The notes: generated by a model from the sequence alone, not told the origin. DNA of 64,000 bases from Paenibacillus sacheonensis (GCF_009909195.1 NZ_JAAAMU010000002.1:248001-312000), one strand, 5' to 3'; shown: positions 1 through 8,389, counted from the stretch's first letter. Numbers and translations: made by a program.

Positions 1-80
1 GCGATCGTCTGGTCGTGACCGTCAAAAAGCCCACCTTGTCCGACCTCGCTCAATTGTTGAGAAGGGAGCTCGGACTCTAG
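1..80 (+). CDS. C-terminal end of an unidentified protein (partial)
   Basis: An open frame enters from the left edge and ends at a TAG at 78-80, giving about 25 residues that end in LAQLLRRELGL. The stretch looks like an amphipathic C-terminal helix. Too little remains to name a family. It converges on bioY, with about 85 bases between the two stop codons. It could be a chance open frame, but its composition fits coding sequence here. Confidence 0.4.
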   Translation, partial: DRLVVTVKKPTLSDLAQLLRRELGL

Positions 81-164
81 GCGGGCCGGAAGAACGGATT
101 GCGATTCGCATGAAGCTTGGAAGGTGACCGTTCGCGAGGAACGTGAAGTTAGGCAGGCACAGGC

Positions 165-785
165 TTAACGCAGCCTTGCGAGCAGCGGGCGAAGCGTTCC
201 GATCAATACGGCCGCGACGGCGGCTTTGGCAAAGTCGCCGATCAGGAACGGATAGCAGCCGAATTTCATGGCATCGCTGAACGACAACTTTGCTTTGAAG
301 GCATACCATGGCACGCCGCCGACGTAAGCCAGCACGACGCTGAACAGCACGAGGCCGATGACCAGCATCGCCATGCCGCCTCGATTCAGCCTGCTCGCGC
401 GGGCGAACAGCCGGTCGCTGACGAAGCCGATCAGCAGCGCGGAAAGCGGGAACATCCATATGTATCCGCCGGAGGGGCCGAAGACGACGCCGAGTCCGCC
501 GCTGCCGCCCAGCAGGGGGAGTCCCGCGGTCGTCAACAGAACCACGATCAGGATGCTGAGGAAGCCGTAATAAGCGCCGAGCAGTCCGCCCGCGAGCATG
601 ACGGCGAGCGTCTGGAGCGTAATCGGGATCGCCGAGTACCAGAGCGGGATTCGGACGAAGCTGAAGGCGACGAAGAGGGCGGCGAACAAGGCCGTGAAGA
701 CGGCACCCCGAATCCATGAAGCGGAATTCGTGCGCTCGGAGGCCGAGATCGATGTTTGCGTCGTGCCGATTGGCGTAGTTTCCAT
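165..785 (-). CDS. bioY: BioY biotin transporter, ECF S component
   Basis: Membrane substrate-binding subunit of a biotin ECF transporter, 206 residues, with about six hydrophobic segments after a short polar N-terminus. BioY hallmarks are visible: PITLQT around residue 55 and the Gly-rich FGPSGGY segment around 102-108, then a YPFLIGDFAKA stretch near the C-terminus. It is divergent from the fused ATPase-ATPase-EcfT gene at 878, so the pair resembles a bioMNY system. A BirA-type operator lies 18 bases upstream of the ATG, which predicts repression when biotin is plentiful. The family assignment is firm; the dedicated pairing with the neighbouring ECF fusion is inferred from position. Confidence 0.93.
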   Translation of the reverse strand: METTPIGTTQTSISASERTNSASWIRGAVFTALFAALFVAFSFVRIPLWYSAIPITLQTLAVMLAGGLLGAYYGFLSILIVVLLTTAGLPLLGGSGGLGVVFGPSGGYIWMFPLSALLIGFVSDRLFARASRLNRGGMAMLVIGLVLFSVVLAYVGGVPWYAFKAKLSFSDAMKFGCYPFLIGDFAKAAVAAVLIGTLRPLLARLR

Positions 786-802
786 TGTAAATTCTCCTCT
801 CT

Positions 803-837
803 AATGTTAACCTTGTTATCTATGAGTGGTTAACAAT
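803..837. promoter_or_regulatory. BirA-type biotin operator between bioY and the ECF gene
   Basis: The half-sites AATGTTAACC (803-812) and GGTTAACAAT (828-837) form an inverted repeat with a 15-base spacer, matching 9 of 10 positions. This is the known Firmicutes BirA operator architecture (TTGTTAAC or GTTTAC half-sites about 15 bases apart). It lies between bioY and the divergent transporter gene and could repress both. Confidence 0.85.
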
Positions 838-877
838 TAGCATCTTATCACGGGAGTAAACTTTTGGGAAGAGGGAA

Positions 878-3718
878 ATGGAATTGGTCGACAACTTACA
901 TAGAACGCTTGTCCTGCAAGGCGTCAAGATAGAGAGAAGGCTTGAAACGGGCGAGGAGATGCCGCGGCTGGGCGGCGTTGATTTCGAGCTGAAGCCTGGC
1001 GAATGGGTCAACCTTGTCGGCGTCAACGGCAGCGGAAAGTCTTCCTTGGCCCGTCTCTTGGCGGGACTCATGATCGACGGCGTCGAAGGGACTTGGGACC
1101 GCGGCTTCGCAGGCACGATCCCTTCCCCCTATGTCATGCAGCAGCCGGATGCCCAGCTGTTCGCCGAGACGCCGCGGGAAGAAATCCGATTCGCGCTCGA
1201 ATGGCGCGGACTGGCGCCGGAGGCGATTAGAGGGAAATCGGAGGAGATTCTGCGCGAGACCGGTTTGCAAGCCATCGGCGATTTGACCTGGGATCAGCTG
1301 TCCGGCGGCCAGCGTCAGCTGACGGCCGTCGCGGCGGCCTCGGCGGCGAAGCTGCCCTTGATCGTTTTCGACGAGGCGACGTCGATGCTCGACGAGCAAT
1401 CGAGAGAGAGCGTGCGCGGCATCGCGGCGAAGCTGAACCGCGAAGGGACGGCCGTCGTCTGGGTGACGCAGCGTTTGCAAGAGATCGGCGATGCGGAAAG
1501 AACGGTCGCCATGTCATCGGGCAGGATCTTCTTCGACGGAAACGGCGGCCAATTTTTATATGGGATGGATTACCCGCAGGCTATTACGGTAGAAGCGCCG
1601 CCTTGCTTGGCTTGCGGATTGCGATTGCCGTATGCGTCGAGGCTCGCGCTTCAGCTTGGACGCGAGGGGAGGCTGCAGCCTCCTTTTCCGCGAGCCGCGG
1701 AAGCATGGGAATCGATTCTCCCTGTTATTGCCGGAGAAGAGACTGCGCGGCAATCAAACAACGCTGCCCACGAGTCGCGCGCGATGCAACAGACGGAGCA
1801 GCGGCGGGTAGGAACGAAAGGCTCGGCGCTCACGATAACGGGCATTCGCCAGACGGAAGCCGGAGCCAGTCAGCTGCCGGACGGTAGGGGGACGGATGGT
1901 TCTACCCTTCAATTGCATACAGGCCAAATCACTGTGCTGATGGGCGCGAACGGGGCGGGCAAAACGCATCTGATGGAACGAATCGCGGGTCTGCGGAATG
2001 CGGATGGCTTGGCAGTCTATTATGGCGACGAGCCGCTGCAAGTACGCAGGCGAATGTCGATACGGAACAAATTCAAGCCGAACAGCAAAGCGATGCTCGC
2101 TTATTCGTACAGCTGCCAGTCCCCGGAAGAACAGTTGTTCCTGCGTTCCGTCCGGGAAGAGCTTCGTTATTCGCTGCGGCCGTATACGGCGTTGACGGAG
2201 CAGGAACGGACCGCTCGAATCGAAGAAGCGCTGCGCGCGGTCAGCTGGAATTCCGACTGGCTGGAGCGGGATCCGTACGAGATGAGCGGGGGCGAGCGGA
2301 GACGAACGGCCCTGGCCTGTTTGTTCGCCCCTCCGGCCGAATGGCTGCTGCTGGATGAGCCGACGGCGGGACTGGACGCAGACGGCCATGAGCTGCTGGC
2401 GGCTAAGCTGCGGCAGTGCGCGGCGGGCGGGCAGGGCATTCTGCTGATCTCGCATGAAAGCGACTGGGTTTGCGAGCTGGCGGACCGCTTCCTCCTCCTG
2501 CGCGCGGATGGCAGCGTCCGCTCCTGCGACAGCATGGAATTGGTATCCCATCCGCATTGGCTGACGGAGGCGGGAATGGACGTGCCGGATTGGCTGCGGA
2601 TTGCGCATCGGTCCATCCGTCTGGGGGTTGCTCCGGAGCAGGTATGGGAGCCGGGAATATTGGCGTCCGCGTTAGCGGGTCGTCCGAGGGAACCGCATTC
2701 ATCAGAACTCCCGGCGATCCCGGCTGCACCAACAGCACATGCAGCTGCCCTTGCAGCTTCAACTCCAACTGCCTTAGACAACGTGCATGCAGACATTGCT
2801 AACTTGACTACAACGCATCAAGCAGCTGCCGGAACCGAAGCCGGTGCCGCTTCGGGAGGGCATTCCCTGGAGCCGGAGTCGATGTGGAATCCGGAGACGT
2901 TACCTCGCTCATCGCAATTACCCAGCCCGGCAGTTGCGCCTGCACAAGCAAGAACGCCGTTCGCCAAGCGGGCGAATGCGGCACGGCCTTCGCCGATCGC
3001 GGCCTTCGACGCGCGGGCGGTTTGGCTGTCGTACATCGTGCTTTCATTGTTCATTCTTCAACTGACGGGCTGGCGGGGCATCCTGCTCTCGCTCGCGTTC
3101 GTCGCCGGAGCGATTTATTGGGGACGGATTCCGCTCCGCCGCTGGCGTGGCGCGATCAAGACGATTACGGCGTTCACGATCGTCATCTCCGTGTTCGCCG
3201 GGATCGATTGGCAGCTAAGCGGAGACTTCTGGGACGGCCAAGCGGCGATGATTTCCTTGAAATCGCTTATCAGGCCGTGGATCGTTATGCTGCTTGGCTT
3301 CGGCCTCCCGATCGCGGTGACGCCGCTTCGGCTGCGGCGCTCGCTCGAGCAGCTGTTCGTCAAGTTCGGCCGCGTGCCGGCATGGGCGACGAAGCTGCTG
3401 CTGACGATCACGCTCCTGCTTCGGTTCGTGCCCGTGCTGCTGGCGGAATGGGAACGTTTCTCCCGTATTGCCGCCGCTCGCGGCAAGAAAGCATCGAGTA
3501 CCTTGCGGAATGCCGCCTCCAGAATCCGGGAAACGGCGCTTCCGTTCATGCTGTCGCTGTTCCGGCTTGGCGATCAAGTCACGGACGCGCTCGAGAGCCG
3601 GGGGGTCGGGTCCCGGAATCGCAGAGCCGTGCTCGTAACCGAGCAATGGAAGACGCGAGACGCATTTCTTCTCCTTGCTTGCGTCGCGGGCGGATTGCTG
3701 CTCCATGCGATCGAATAG
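878..3718 (+). CDS. ECF transporter energizing module: fused ATPase-ATPase-EcfT
   Basis: A 946-residue single chain carrying both ATPases and the coupling membrane protein of an energy-coupling factor transporter. ATPase 1: Walker A GVNGSGKS (48-55), LSGGQ (141-145), Walker B LIVFDE (161-166). ATPase 2: Walker A GANGAGKT (356-363), MSGGE (469-473), Walker B LLLDEP (490-495), switch His526 in ISHE. A low-complexity Ala/Pro/Thr linker spans about 600-705. The EcfT part follows, with several membrane segments and the two coupling motifs ARG (867-869) and SRG (907-909). In ATPase 1 the switch histidine appears replaced: the strand reads VVWVTQRL, with Gln at the His position. EcfA1, EcfA2 and EcfT are usually separate proteins. 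Divergent bioY and the BirA site point to biotin uptake. Confidence 0.9.
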   Translation: MELVDNLHRTLVLQGVKIERRLETGEEMPRLGGVDFELKPGEWVNLVGVNGSGKSSLARLLAGLMIDGVEGTWDRGFAGTIPSPYVMQQPDAQLFAETPREEIRFALEWRGLAPEAIRGKSEEILRETGLQAIGDLTWDQLSGGQRQLTAVAAASAAKLPLIVFDEATSMLDEQSRESVRGIAAKLNREGTAVVWVTQRLQEIGDAERTVAMSSGRIFFDGNGGQFLYGMDYPQAITVEAPPCLACGLRLPYASRLALQLGREGRLQPPFPRAAEAWESILPVIAGEETARQSNNAAHESRAMQQTEQRRVGTKGSALTITGIRQTEAGASQLPDGRGTDGSTLQLHTGQITVLMGANGAGKTHLMERIAGLRNADGLAVYYGDEPLQVRRRMSIRNKFKPNSKAMLAYSYSCQSPEEQLFLRSVREELRYSLRPYTALTEQERTARIEEALRAVSWNSDWLERDPYEMSGGERRRTALACLFAPPAEWLLLDEPTAGLDADGHELLAAKLRQCAAGGQGILLISHESDWVCELADRFLLLRADGSVRSCDSMELVSHPHWLTEAGMDVPDWLRIAHRSIRLGVAPEQVWEPGILASALAGRPREPHSSELPAIPAAPTAHAAALAASTPTALDNVHADIANLTTTHQAAAGTEAGAASGGHSLEPESMWNPETLPRSSQLPSPAVAPAQARTPFAKRANAARPSPIAAFDARAVWLSYIVLSLFILQLTGWRGILLSLAFVAGAIYWGRIPLRRWRGAIKTITAFTIVISVFAGIDWQLSGDFWDGQAAMISLKSLIRPWIVMLLGFGLPIAVTPLRLRRSLEQLFVKFGRVPAWATKLLLTITLLLRFVPVLLAEWERFSRIAAARGKKASSTLRNAASRIRETALPFMLSLFRLGDQVTDALESRGVGSRNRRAVLVTEQWKTRDAFLLLACVAGGLLLHAIE

Positions 3719-3778
3719 GTTTTTCGTCCGAAATGGGCTATGATAGTACATGATTCAGGAAAGGAGCGTGGAAGGAAT

Positions 3779-4843
3779 ATGACGCAGCCGCTGCACCCGC
3801 AGCTTGACCGCACTTATATGATCGCTTTTCTAGAACGCCTGCTGGCGACGCCAAGTCCGAGCGGCTATTGCTCGGCGATCATGAAGCTCATCCAGGAAGA
3901 AGCCGCGAAGCTCGGCCTGGTCCTCGAGATGACGCCTAAAGGTAACGGCATGATCACGATTCCAGGATCGCATCCGGATCCCCGCGACGTGATCGCGCTG
4001 ACGGCCCATGTCGACACGCTCGGCGCCATGGTACGCTCCGTCAAGCCGACCGGTACGCTTCGGTTTACGCCGATCGGCGGCTATGCCATGCATACGGTAG
4101 AGAGCGAATATTGCCTCGTACATACGCGTGACGGCCGGACTTACGAAGGGACGGTTCTAACCACGAAGCCTTCCGTCCACGTCTATTCCGACGCCCGCGA
4201 CTTCAAGCGCGAGGAAGCCAATATGGAGATCCGCATCGACGAGCCGGTAAAGTCCAAGGACGACGTGCTCAAGCTCGGCATCGGCGTCGGCGACTATGTG
4301 TCGTGGGATCCTCGCACGAAGGTGCTCCCGAACGGTCTGATCAAATCCCGTCATCTCGACGACAAAGCAAGCGTCGCCGCGCTGTTTACGCTGCTCGAGT
4401 GGATGAAGCGGGAAGGCAGGACGCCGGAACGCACGGTGAAGATCATCATTTCGACCTACGAGGAAGTCGGCCACGGCAGCTCCTTCATCCCCGCGGACAT
4501 TACGGAGATGATCGCCGTCGACATGGGCGCGATCGGCGACGATCTCCAGACGACGGAAAACGACGTTTCCATCTGTGCCAAGGATTCTTCCGGGCCTTAC
4601 GATTACGGCATGACATCGGCGCTCATCTCGCTGGCGAAGCGCGAGGGCATCCCGCACGCGGTCGATATTTATCCTTACTACGGCTCGGACGCCTCGGCTG
4701 CCCTTCGGGGCGGCAGCAATATTCGCGCGGCCCTAATCGGACCCGGCGTGCACGCCTCCCACAGCATGGAGCGCACGCACGCGGATGCCGTCGCCAATAC
4801 GGCGGCGCTGCTCGCGGCCTATCTGTTCGAGGACCGCGCCTGA
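3779..4843 (+). CDS. M42 family metallopeptidase (glutamyl/leucyl aminopeptidase type)
   Basis: Cytosolic dinuclear-metal aminopeptidase of family M42, 354 residues. Expected metal and catalytic motifs are present in order: AHVDT (76-80), HLDDKAS (192-198), TYEEVG (226-231), VDMG (247-250) and a C-terminal His in GVHASHSMERTH. The ATG at 3779 is chosen over an in-frame ATG at 3740 because AAGGAG (3761-3766) and GAAGGA lie just upstream and homology-like sequence begins here. It follows the ECF gene by 60 bases but has no clear functional link to it. It probably trims peptides; the substrate preference is not visible. Confidence 0.92.
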   Translation: MTQPLHPQLDRTYMIAFLERLLATPSPSGYCSAIMKLIQEEAAKLGLVLEMTPKGNGMITIPGSHPDPRDVIALTAHVDTLGAMVRSVKPTGTLRFTPIGGYAMHTVESEYCLVHTRDGRTYEGTVLTTKPSVHVYSDARDFKREEANMEIRIDEPVKSKDDVLKLGIGVGDYVSWDPRTKVLPNGLIKSRHLDDKASVAALFTLLEWMKREGRTPERTVKIIISTYEEVGHGSSFIPADITEMIAVDMGAIGDDLQTTENDVSICAKDSSGPYDYGMTSALISLAKREGIPHAVDIYPYYGSDASAALRGGSNIRAALIGPGVHASHSMERTHADAVANTAALLAAYLFEDRA

Positions 4844-4865
4844 GACTTGCTGGAAAAATTACAAG

Positions 4866-4895
4866 TGGACAAGTGCAAAACAGACATTATATGAT
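4866..4895 (+). promoter_or_regulatory. Probable sigma-A promoter
   Basis: TGGACA at 4866-4871 and TATGAT at 4890-4895 with an 18-base spacer, about 20 bases before the downstream ATG at 4915. Confidence 0.45.
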
Positions 4896-4914
4896 AAATA
4901 GTGGGTGATTCGAC

Positions 4915-5556
4915 ATGACGACAGAGAATAACGTATCCAATTCCAATGATACGCAGGAACAAGGAAATGTCTCGGAAGCCGAATTCCGGCAGGTCGTTCA
5001 AGCGCTGCACGAGAATGGCTTGAAGGCGCTCCGTTTCAAGTTCGAAGACGAGCAAGTGGATGGACAAGTGTTGAACCACGAGGTTTATGGACCGATTTTC
5101 ACTTTTAAAGTAGAAACAAGAGACGGCGGCAAATACGCCACGGGCTTCTTCATGCGCGAGCTGCTGCATACGTTCCAAACCAATGAAGATCCCGCGCTGT
5201 GGATGTCTTCGTTCTTCTTCGATCTGATGGACGGCAACGAGGGCGCGGACAAGCTGCTGCCTAAGCCTCCGCAGTCGGAAGACGAAGCGAAGGCGTTGAT
5301 CGATAACGTCATCGTGCCTTACTGCGCTCAGACGGTCCGCAATGAATTCCCGAACGAGCAAGTGTACGTGGATCTGGACCTTCACGAAGAGCACGGACCC
5401 GTTCTGGAAGCCGGCTTTACGTCTATTACGGACGGCAACAATATCTGCGCGCTGCCTTTGCATGTGCTGATTGCGCATTTCCTGCTGAACCGCGATCCTG
5501 CCGATCCGATCGTGCAGGGATTGTACCGGATTCGCGAGGAACACGGGTTGGAATAG
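4915..5556 (+). CDS. Conserved hypothetical acidic protein
   Basis: A soluble, acidic protein of 213 residues with no signal peptide or membrane segment. The first 20 residues are polar and probably disordered (rich in Asn, Gln, Glu). The rest alternates charged and aromatic residues, with segments such as FFFDLMDGNEGADKLLPKPP and a C-terminal ALPLHVLIAHFLLNRDP. I do not recognise a named domain. It has its own promoter-like sequence and is closed by a strong terminator at 5611, so it is probably a single-gene unit. Codon use resembles that of the neighbours. Confidence 0.75.
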   Translation: MTTENNVSNSNDTQEQGNVSEAEFRQVVQALHENGLKALRFKFEDEQVDGQVLNHEVYGPIFTFKVETRDGGKYATGFFMRELLHTFQTNEDPALWMSSFFFDLMDGNEGADKLLPKPPQSEDEAKALIDNVIVPYCAQTVRNEFPNEQVYVDLDLHEEHGPVLEAGFTSITDGNNICALPLHVLIAHFLLNRDPADPIVQGLYRIREEHGLE

Positions 5557-5596
5557 GCGCTGCCTATCAACCGAGTAAACAAGCAGATAAACCAAA

Positions 5597-5690
5597 GCGG
5601 ATAACGAATAAAAAGCCTGAGCAATCAGGCTTTTTTCGTTATCCGCTTTTTTGTTATCCGCTTTGCGTTACCCGCCATCTGGTTATCCGC
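5597..5690. repeat. GTTATCCGC iterons with an inverted copy around the terminator
   Basis: GCGGATAACGAA (5597-5608) and TTCGTTATCCGC (5635-5646) are perfect 12-base inverted arms that enclose the terminator hairpin. Further direct copies follow: GTTATCCGC at 5653-5661, GTTACCCGC at 5667-5675 and GTTATCCGC at 5682-5690, about every 15 bases. Confidence 0.8.
5611..5636. terminator. Bidirectional Rho-independent terminator
   Basis: AAAAGCCTGA / GCAA / TCAGGCTTTTTT forms a perfect stem with a T run on the plus strand and an A run on the left. It lies between the convergent genes ending at 5556 and 5707. The same AGCCTGA-GCAA-TCAGGCT hairpin recurs at 62128. Confidence 0.9.
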
Positions 5691-5706
5691 CTATTCGAGA
5701 ACATGA

Positions 5707-6645
5707 CTATTCAATGACGGCTGCAGGCAGCGGATCGACCGGTATTGTAGCTGCGGCCGTCTGCTTCTCCGCGCGCATATACAGGACGAGGCCGGCGATG
5801 ATGAACATGCCGCCGATCAGCTGGAAGCCCGTGACCATCTCGCGGAACAGCAGCATGCCGAGGATGCTGGCGCCGACCGGCTCCGCAAGCACCGTCATCG
5901 AGATCGTGGTCGGCTTGACGTATTTCAACAACCAATTGAAGATCATATGGCCGAACACGGTCGGCACGATGGCAAGCAGCACGAACACGAGCCATTCTCT
6001 GCCGGGATAACCCGTCATCGGGATGCCCATGGCGACGTTATAGACGCAGAAGCACGCCGCCGTAACGCCGAACACGATGAAGCTGTAGAGGAACGAAGAC
6101 ACGCGGCGCATGATTTGCTTGGCGATGAGCATATTGACGGCCACGGCGAGGGCGCCGAGAAACGACAGCGTATCGCCGAAGAATGCGCGCTGCGACAAGC
6201 CGATATCGCCCGAACCGATGCCGACAGCCCCCACGAGAGCCGTCAGCATGCCGACGATGGCCCATCTGCCGGGCCGGTCCTTGAACAGGAAATAGGCGCC
6301 GACCATGACGAATACCGGTTCCAGGGCAAGCAGAATCGTCGAGCTGGCGATGGAGGTGTACGTGAGCGAAGCCATCCAGAGCAGGAAATGAAGGGCGAGA
6401 AAGAAGCCGGCTGCCAGCAGCAGAAGCCAGTCTTTCCGGCTGATCGTATGTAATTCCCGCAGCTGCCTGCCTCCGAAGGGGAGCATGACCAAGAACGTGA
6501 AGAGCAGGCGATACATGCCCTGCACGGATACGGGCGCGTCGGAAGAACGGACGAGAATGGGGGCGAAGGAGATCGCCAGCATCCCGATCAGGAGCGGAAT
6601 GGCCGGAGACAAGGGAGGTTTAGCAGTCCCAGATGATGCTTGCAC
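5707..6645 (-). CDS. EamA/DMT family transporter
   Basis: A 312-residue drug/metabolite transporter-superfamily permease with about ten hydrophobic helices arranged as two EamA repeats. Typical landmarks are the first-repeat SLTYTSIASSTILLALEPVF stretch and the second-repeat EPVGASILGMLLFREMV. The start is a GTG at 6643-6645 preceded by AAGGAA. The substrate cannot be read from sequence. It is monocistronic, converges on the hypothetical gene at 4915 and shares its terminator. Confidence 0.88.
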   Translation of the reverse strand: MQASSGTAKPPLSPAIPLLIGMLAISFAPILVRSSDAPVSVQGMYRLLFTFLVMLPFGGRQLRELHTISRKDWLLLLAAGFFLALHFLLWMASLTYTSIASSTILLALEPVFVMVGAYFLFKDRPGRWAIVGMLTALVGAVGIGSGDIGLSQRAFFGDTLSFLGALAVAVNMLIAKQIMRRVSSFLYSFIVFGVTAACFCVYNVAMGIPMTGYPGREWLVFVLLAIVPTVFGHMIFNWLLKYVKPTTISMTVLAEPVGASILGMLLFREMVTGFQLIGGMFIIAGLVLYMRAEKQTAAATIPVDPLPAAVIE

Positions 6646-6734
6646 GATGATGTTCCTTTCTGCGATGGGCTAATAATAGACGTTCGGCATCCCTCATTAT
6701 GCACGTCCGGGCTTGTCCAGGCAAGAGAGAGGCG

Positions 6735-7514
6735 CTATTTGGCAGAGCGCCGCCCATAGGATCTTGCAAAGGTCATCATTCGTCTATACGTCGGCGGATC
6801 CGAGATGGCGAGCGGGTGAAACTGCGGATGGTTGGAGTTGACTTCCAAAATCCACGTCCTGCCGCTGCGGTCGTAGGCGAAATCTATGCCGATCTCATGC
6901 ATGCCGGCCCGCTTGCTCCCCAGCCAATTCGCGGTTCGAACCGAAATCCGTTTCAGCCTGCCGTATTTGCGATCGCTGGCCGCGGCCGTCAAGCCTTCGG
7001 CGCGGTGAAGACGGCGTATGGTCCACAAGCGTCCGCCTTGACTGTAATTCGTGACGATTTTGCCTTTCCTGGCGATGCGGGCGAACGAGCCGGTAAACGT
7101 CCATTTGCCTCGCGGCTTGCGCTGCACCATCATGCGGATATCGTACGGTCTTCCAGCAACCTCGGCGAGCGCGATCGATTTTTGGACGATCATCGTGCCC
7201 TTGCCGACGCGCTTCAAATGGCGGTAGAGCGATCCGATCGAAGCGAAATGGCTCGTATACTGCTTGCGTCCTTTAATCTCCGCCAGCCTGTATCCGCCTC
7301 GTACGGCCGTCGCTTTGCATACGCCGATGCCGAGCGACCCGACATCGGGCTTGATATATACGCTTCGGTAAGAAGCGAGCATCGTCGATAAATTCGCAGC
7401 AGAGAGCAGCATAGTTCGAGGAACGTAACGTTTCAACCTTGCGTTCGACGAGAGCATGGCGCAGACGCGCTTCTTGCCTCGGATCGCCGAGCTTTTGTAG
7501 GATTTCTTGGCCAT
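6735..7514 (-). CDS. YheC/YheD-type ATP-grasp protein (spore coat associated)
   Basis: A 259-residue basic protein of the YheC/YheD family, which is associated with endospores in Bacillus. ATP-grasp features are visible: KPDVGSLGIGV (55-65), a VQKSI strand, YDIRMMVQ, and the metal-binding end IGIDFAYD with ILEVNSNHPQ. The protein begins with a Lys/Arg-rich N-terminus. The ATG at 7514 has AGGTGA upstream. It is shorter than typical 360-450 residue family members, lacking the usual N-terminal extension. It suggests a spore-forming host; its ligation substrate is unknown. Confidence 0.87.
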   Translation of the reverse strand: MAKKSYKSSAIRGKKRVCAMLSSNARLKRYVPRTMLLSAANLSTMLASYRSVYIKPDVGSLGIGVCKATAVRGGYRLAEIKGRKQYTSHFASIGSLYRHLKRVGKGTMIVQKSIALAEVAGRPYDIRMMVQRKPRGKWTFTGSFARIARKGKIVTNYSQGGRLWTIRRLHRAEGLTAAASDRKYGRLKRISVRTANWLGSKRAGMHEIGIDFAYDRSGRTWILEVNSNHPQFHPLAISDPPTYRRMMTFARSYGRRSAK

Positions 7515-7683
7515 GGCGAATCACCTCATCGTACCCTATGTCCCGGGCGGCGGCGCGAACTGTGCCTTTGGGCAATTTTTTCGCCATAATGTTGTCATTT
7601 GTCGCCCGGGAAGAAAACTGTTATGATTTTTCTGAAAACATGGCGGTTCCGAACATGGGGCCTGCCGAAGGAGTGACGAACAG

Positions 7684-7830
7684 ATGGGCGTTCCGACAGG
7701 GGTTTGGGTCTCGGCGGCAATCATCGCGGTGATTGTCACGTGGATGACGATTTGGGTGACCAATAAAGCATATTCCCGCAGATGGGAAGACCACGGCATG
7801 AAGAAGGACAAGAATGATTCATCGAAGTGA
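7684..7830 (+). CDS. 48-residue single-pass membrane protein
   Basis: A small gene with a good ribosome binding site, AAGGAG at 7668-7673, ten bases before the ATG. Residues 6-26 form one hydrophobic helix (GVWVSAAIIAVIVTWMTIWV). A highly charged tail rich in Lys and Asp follows, giving an N-out/C-in type anchor. A weak promoter (TTTGTC at 7598, TATGAT at 7622) lies upstream. Divergent from the ATP-grasp gene. No family is recognised; such peptides often act on larger membrane complexes, but nothing here says which. Confidence 0.6.
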   Translation: MGVPTGVWVSAAIIAVIVTWMTIWVTNKAYSRRWEDHGMKKDKNDSSK

Positions 7831-7835
7831 ATCGG

Positions 7836-7865
7836 TTGACATGAAACCGATAGGTGTCCTATACT
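7836..7865 (+). promoter_or_regulatory. Consensus-like sigma-A promoter
   Basis: TTGACA at 7836-7841 and TATACT at 7860-7865 with an 18-base spacer. Transcription would start inside or just before the hairpin at 7867-7898, so it may be occluded or attenuated. Confidence 0.6.
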
Positions 7866-7866
7866 G

Positions 7867-7898
7867 AAAAGCGAAACCGAAAGGGTTCGCTTTTTTGT
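7867..7898 (+). terminator. Hairpin with T run directly after the promoter
   Basis: AAGCGAAACC / GAAA / GGGTTCGCTT followed by TTTTTT. It most simply ends the small membrane-protein gene. The promoter at 7836 lies inside this gap, so the hairpin would sit at the extreme 5' end of any transcript from it. Confidence 0.7.
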
Positions 7899-7900
7899 TT

Positions 7901-7918
7901 GTTGACCGATAGATCAAC
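7901..7918. promoter_or_regulatory. Inverted repeat, candidate ArsR-family operator
   Basis: GTTGA-N8-TCAAC forms an imperfect palindrome about 48 bases upstream of the SRPBCC start. It contains TTGACC, which could be a -35 paired with TAGAAA at 7924. ArsR regulators commonly bind such sites over their own promoter. Confidence 0.4.
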
Positions 7919-7965
7919 GCAAGTAGAAAATTCACTTATCTCTTTCGCAGAGGAGCTGCATGAAA

Positions 7966-8388
7966 ATGGAAACTCAGAACACGCTGCCGCCAATTGAGCA
8001 GACGCAGCTTTTTAACGCGCCGATCGAGAAAGTATGGGCCGCGATTTCGACTTCCGAGGGGCTGAGCGCCTGGTTCATGCCGAATAATTTCGAGCCGGTC
8101 GTCGGCCGCGAATTCAACATCGATGCCGGAGCATTCGGCGTCCAGCCCTGCGTCGTGAATGAAATCGAAGCGCCGAAACGCATCTCGTTCCAATGGGGCA
8201 AGGAGTGGACGATTACGATCGTGCTGGAAGACCAAGGCGATAATCGGACGCAATGCACCTTGATCCATGCCGGCTGGCGGGCGGATGGCGTAACGGAATT
8301 CAATATGCCGCAAAGCGTCGTGCGCGATACGATGGGCAAGGGCTGGGTCGGCATCGTCGCCAAGCTCGGCTCGTACGTCGAGGCCTGA
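7966..8388 (+). CDS. SRPBCC (AHSA1-like) domain protein
   Basis: A START-like fold protein of about 140 residues. The N-terminal motif IEKVWAAISTSEGLSAWF and the central EIEAPKRISFQW are characteristic of the AHSA1/START-related family, which binds hydrophobic ligands. Two in-frame ATGs exist: 7960 (4 bases from AGGAG) and 7966 (10 bases from it); the second is better spaced. The ArsR gene starts one base after its stop, a standard regulator-SRPBCC pair found across Bacilli. Ligand unknown. Confidence 0.88.
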   Translation: METQNTLPPIEQTQLFNAPIEKVWAAISTSEGLSAWFMPNNFEPVVGREFNIDAGAFGVQPCVVNEIEAPKRISFQWGKEWTITIVLEDQGDNRTQCTLIHAGWRADGVTEFNMPQSVVRDTMGKGWVGIVAKLGSYVEA

Positions 8389-8389
8389 T

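Noticed and set aside
81-164. Terminator for bioY near the left edge
   Set aside because: A CGTTC/GAACG stem exists but no T run follows on the minus strand.
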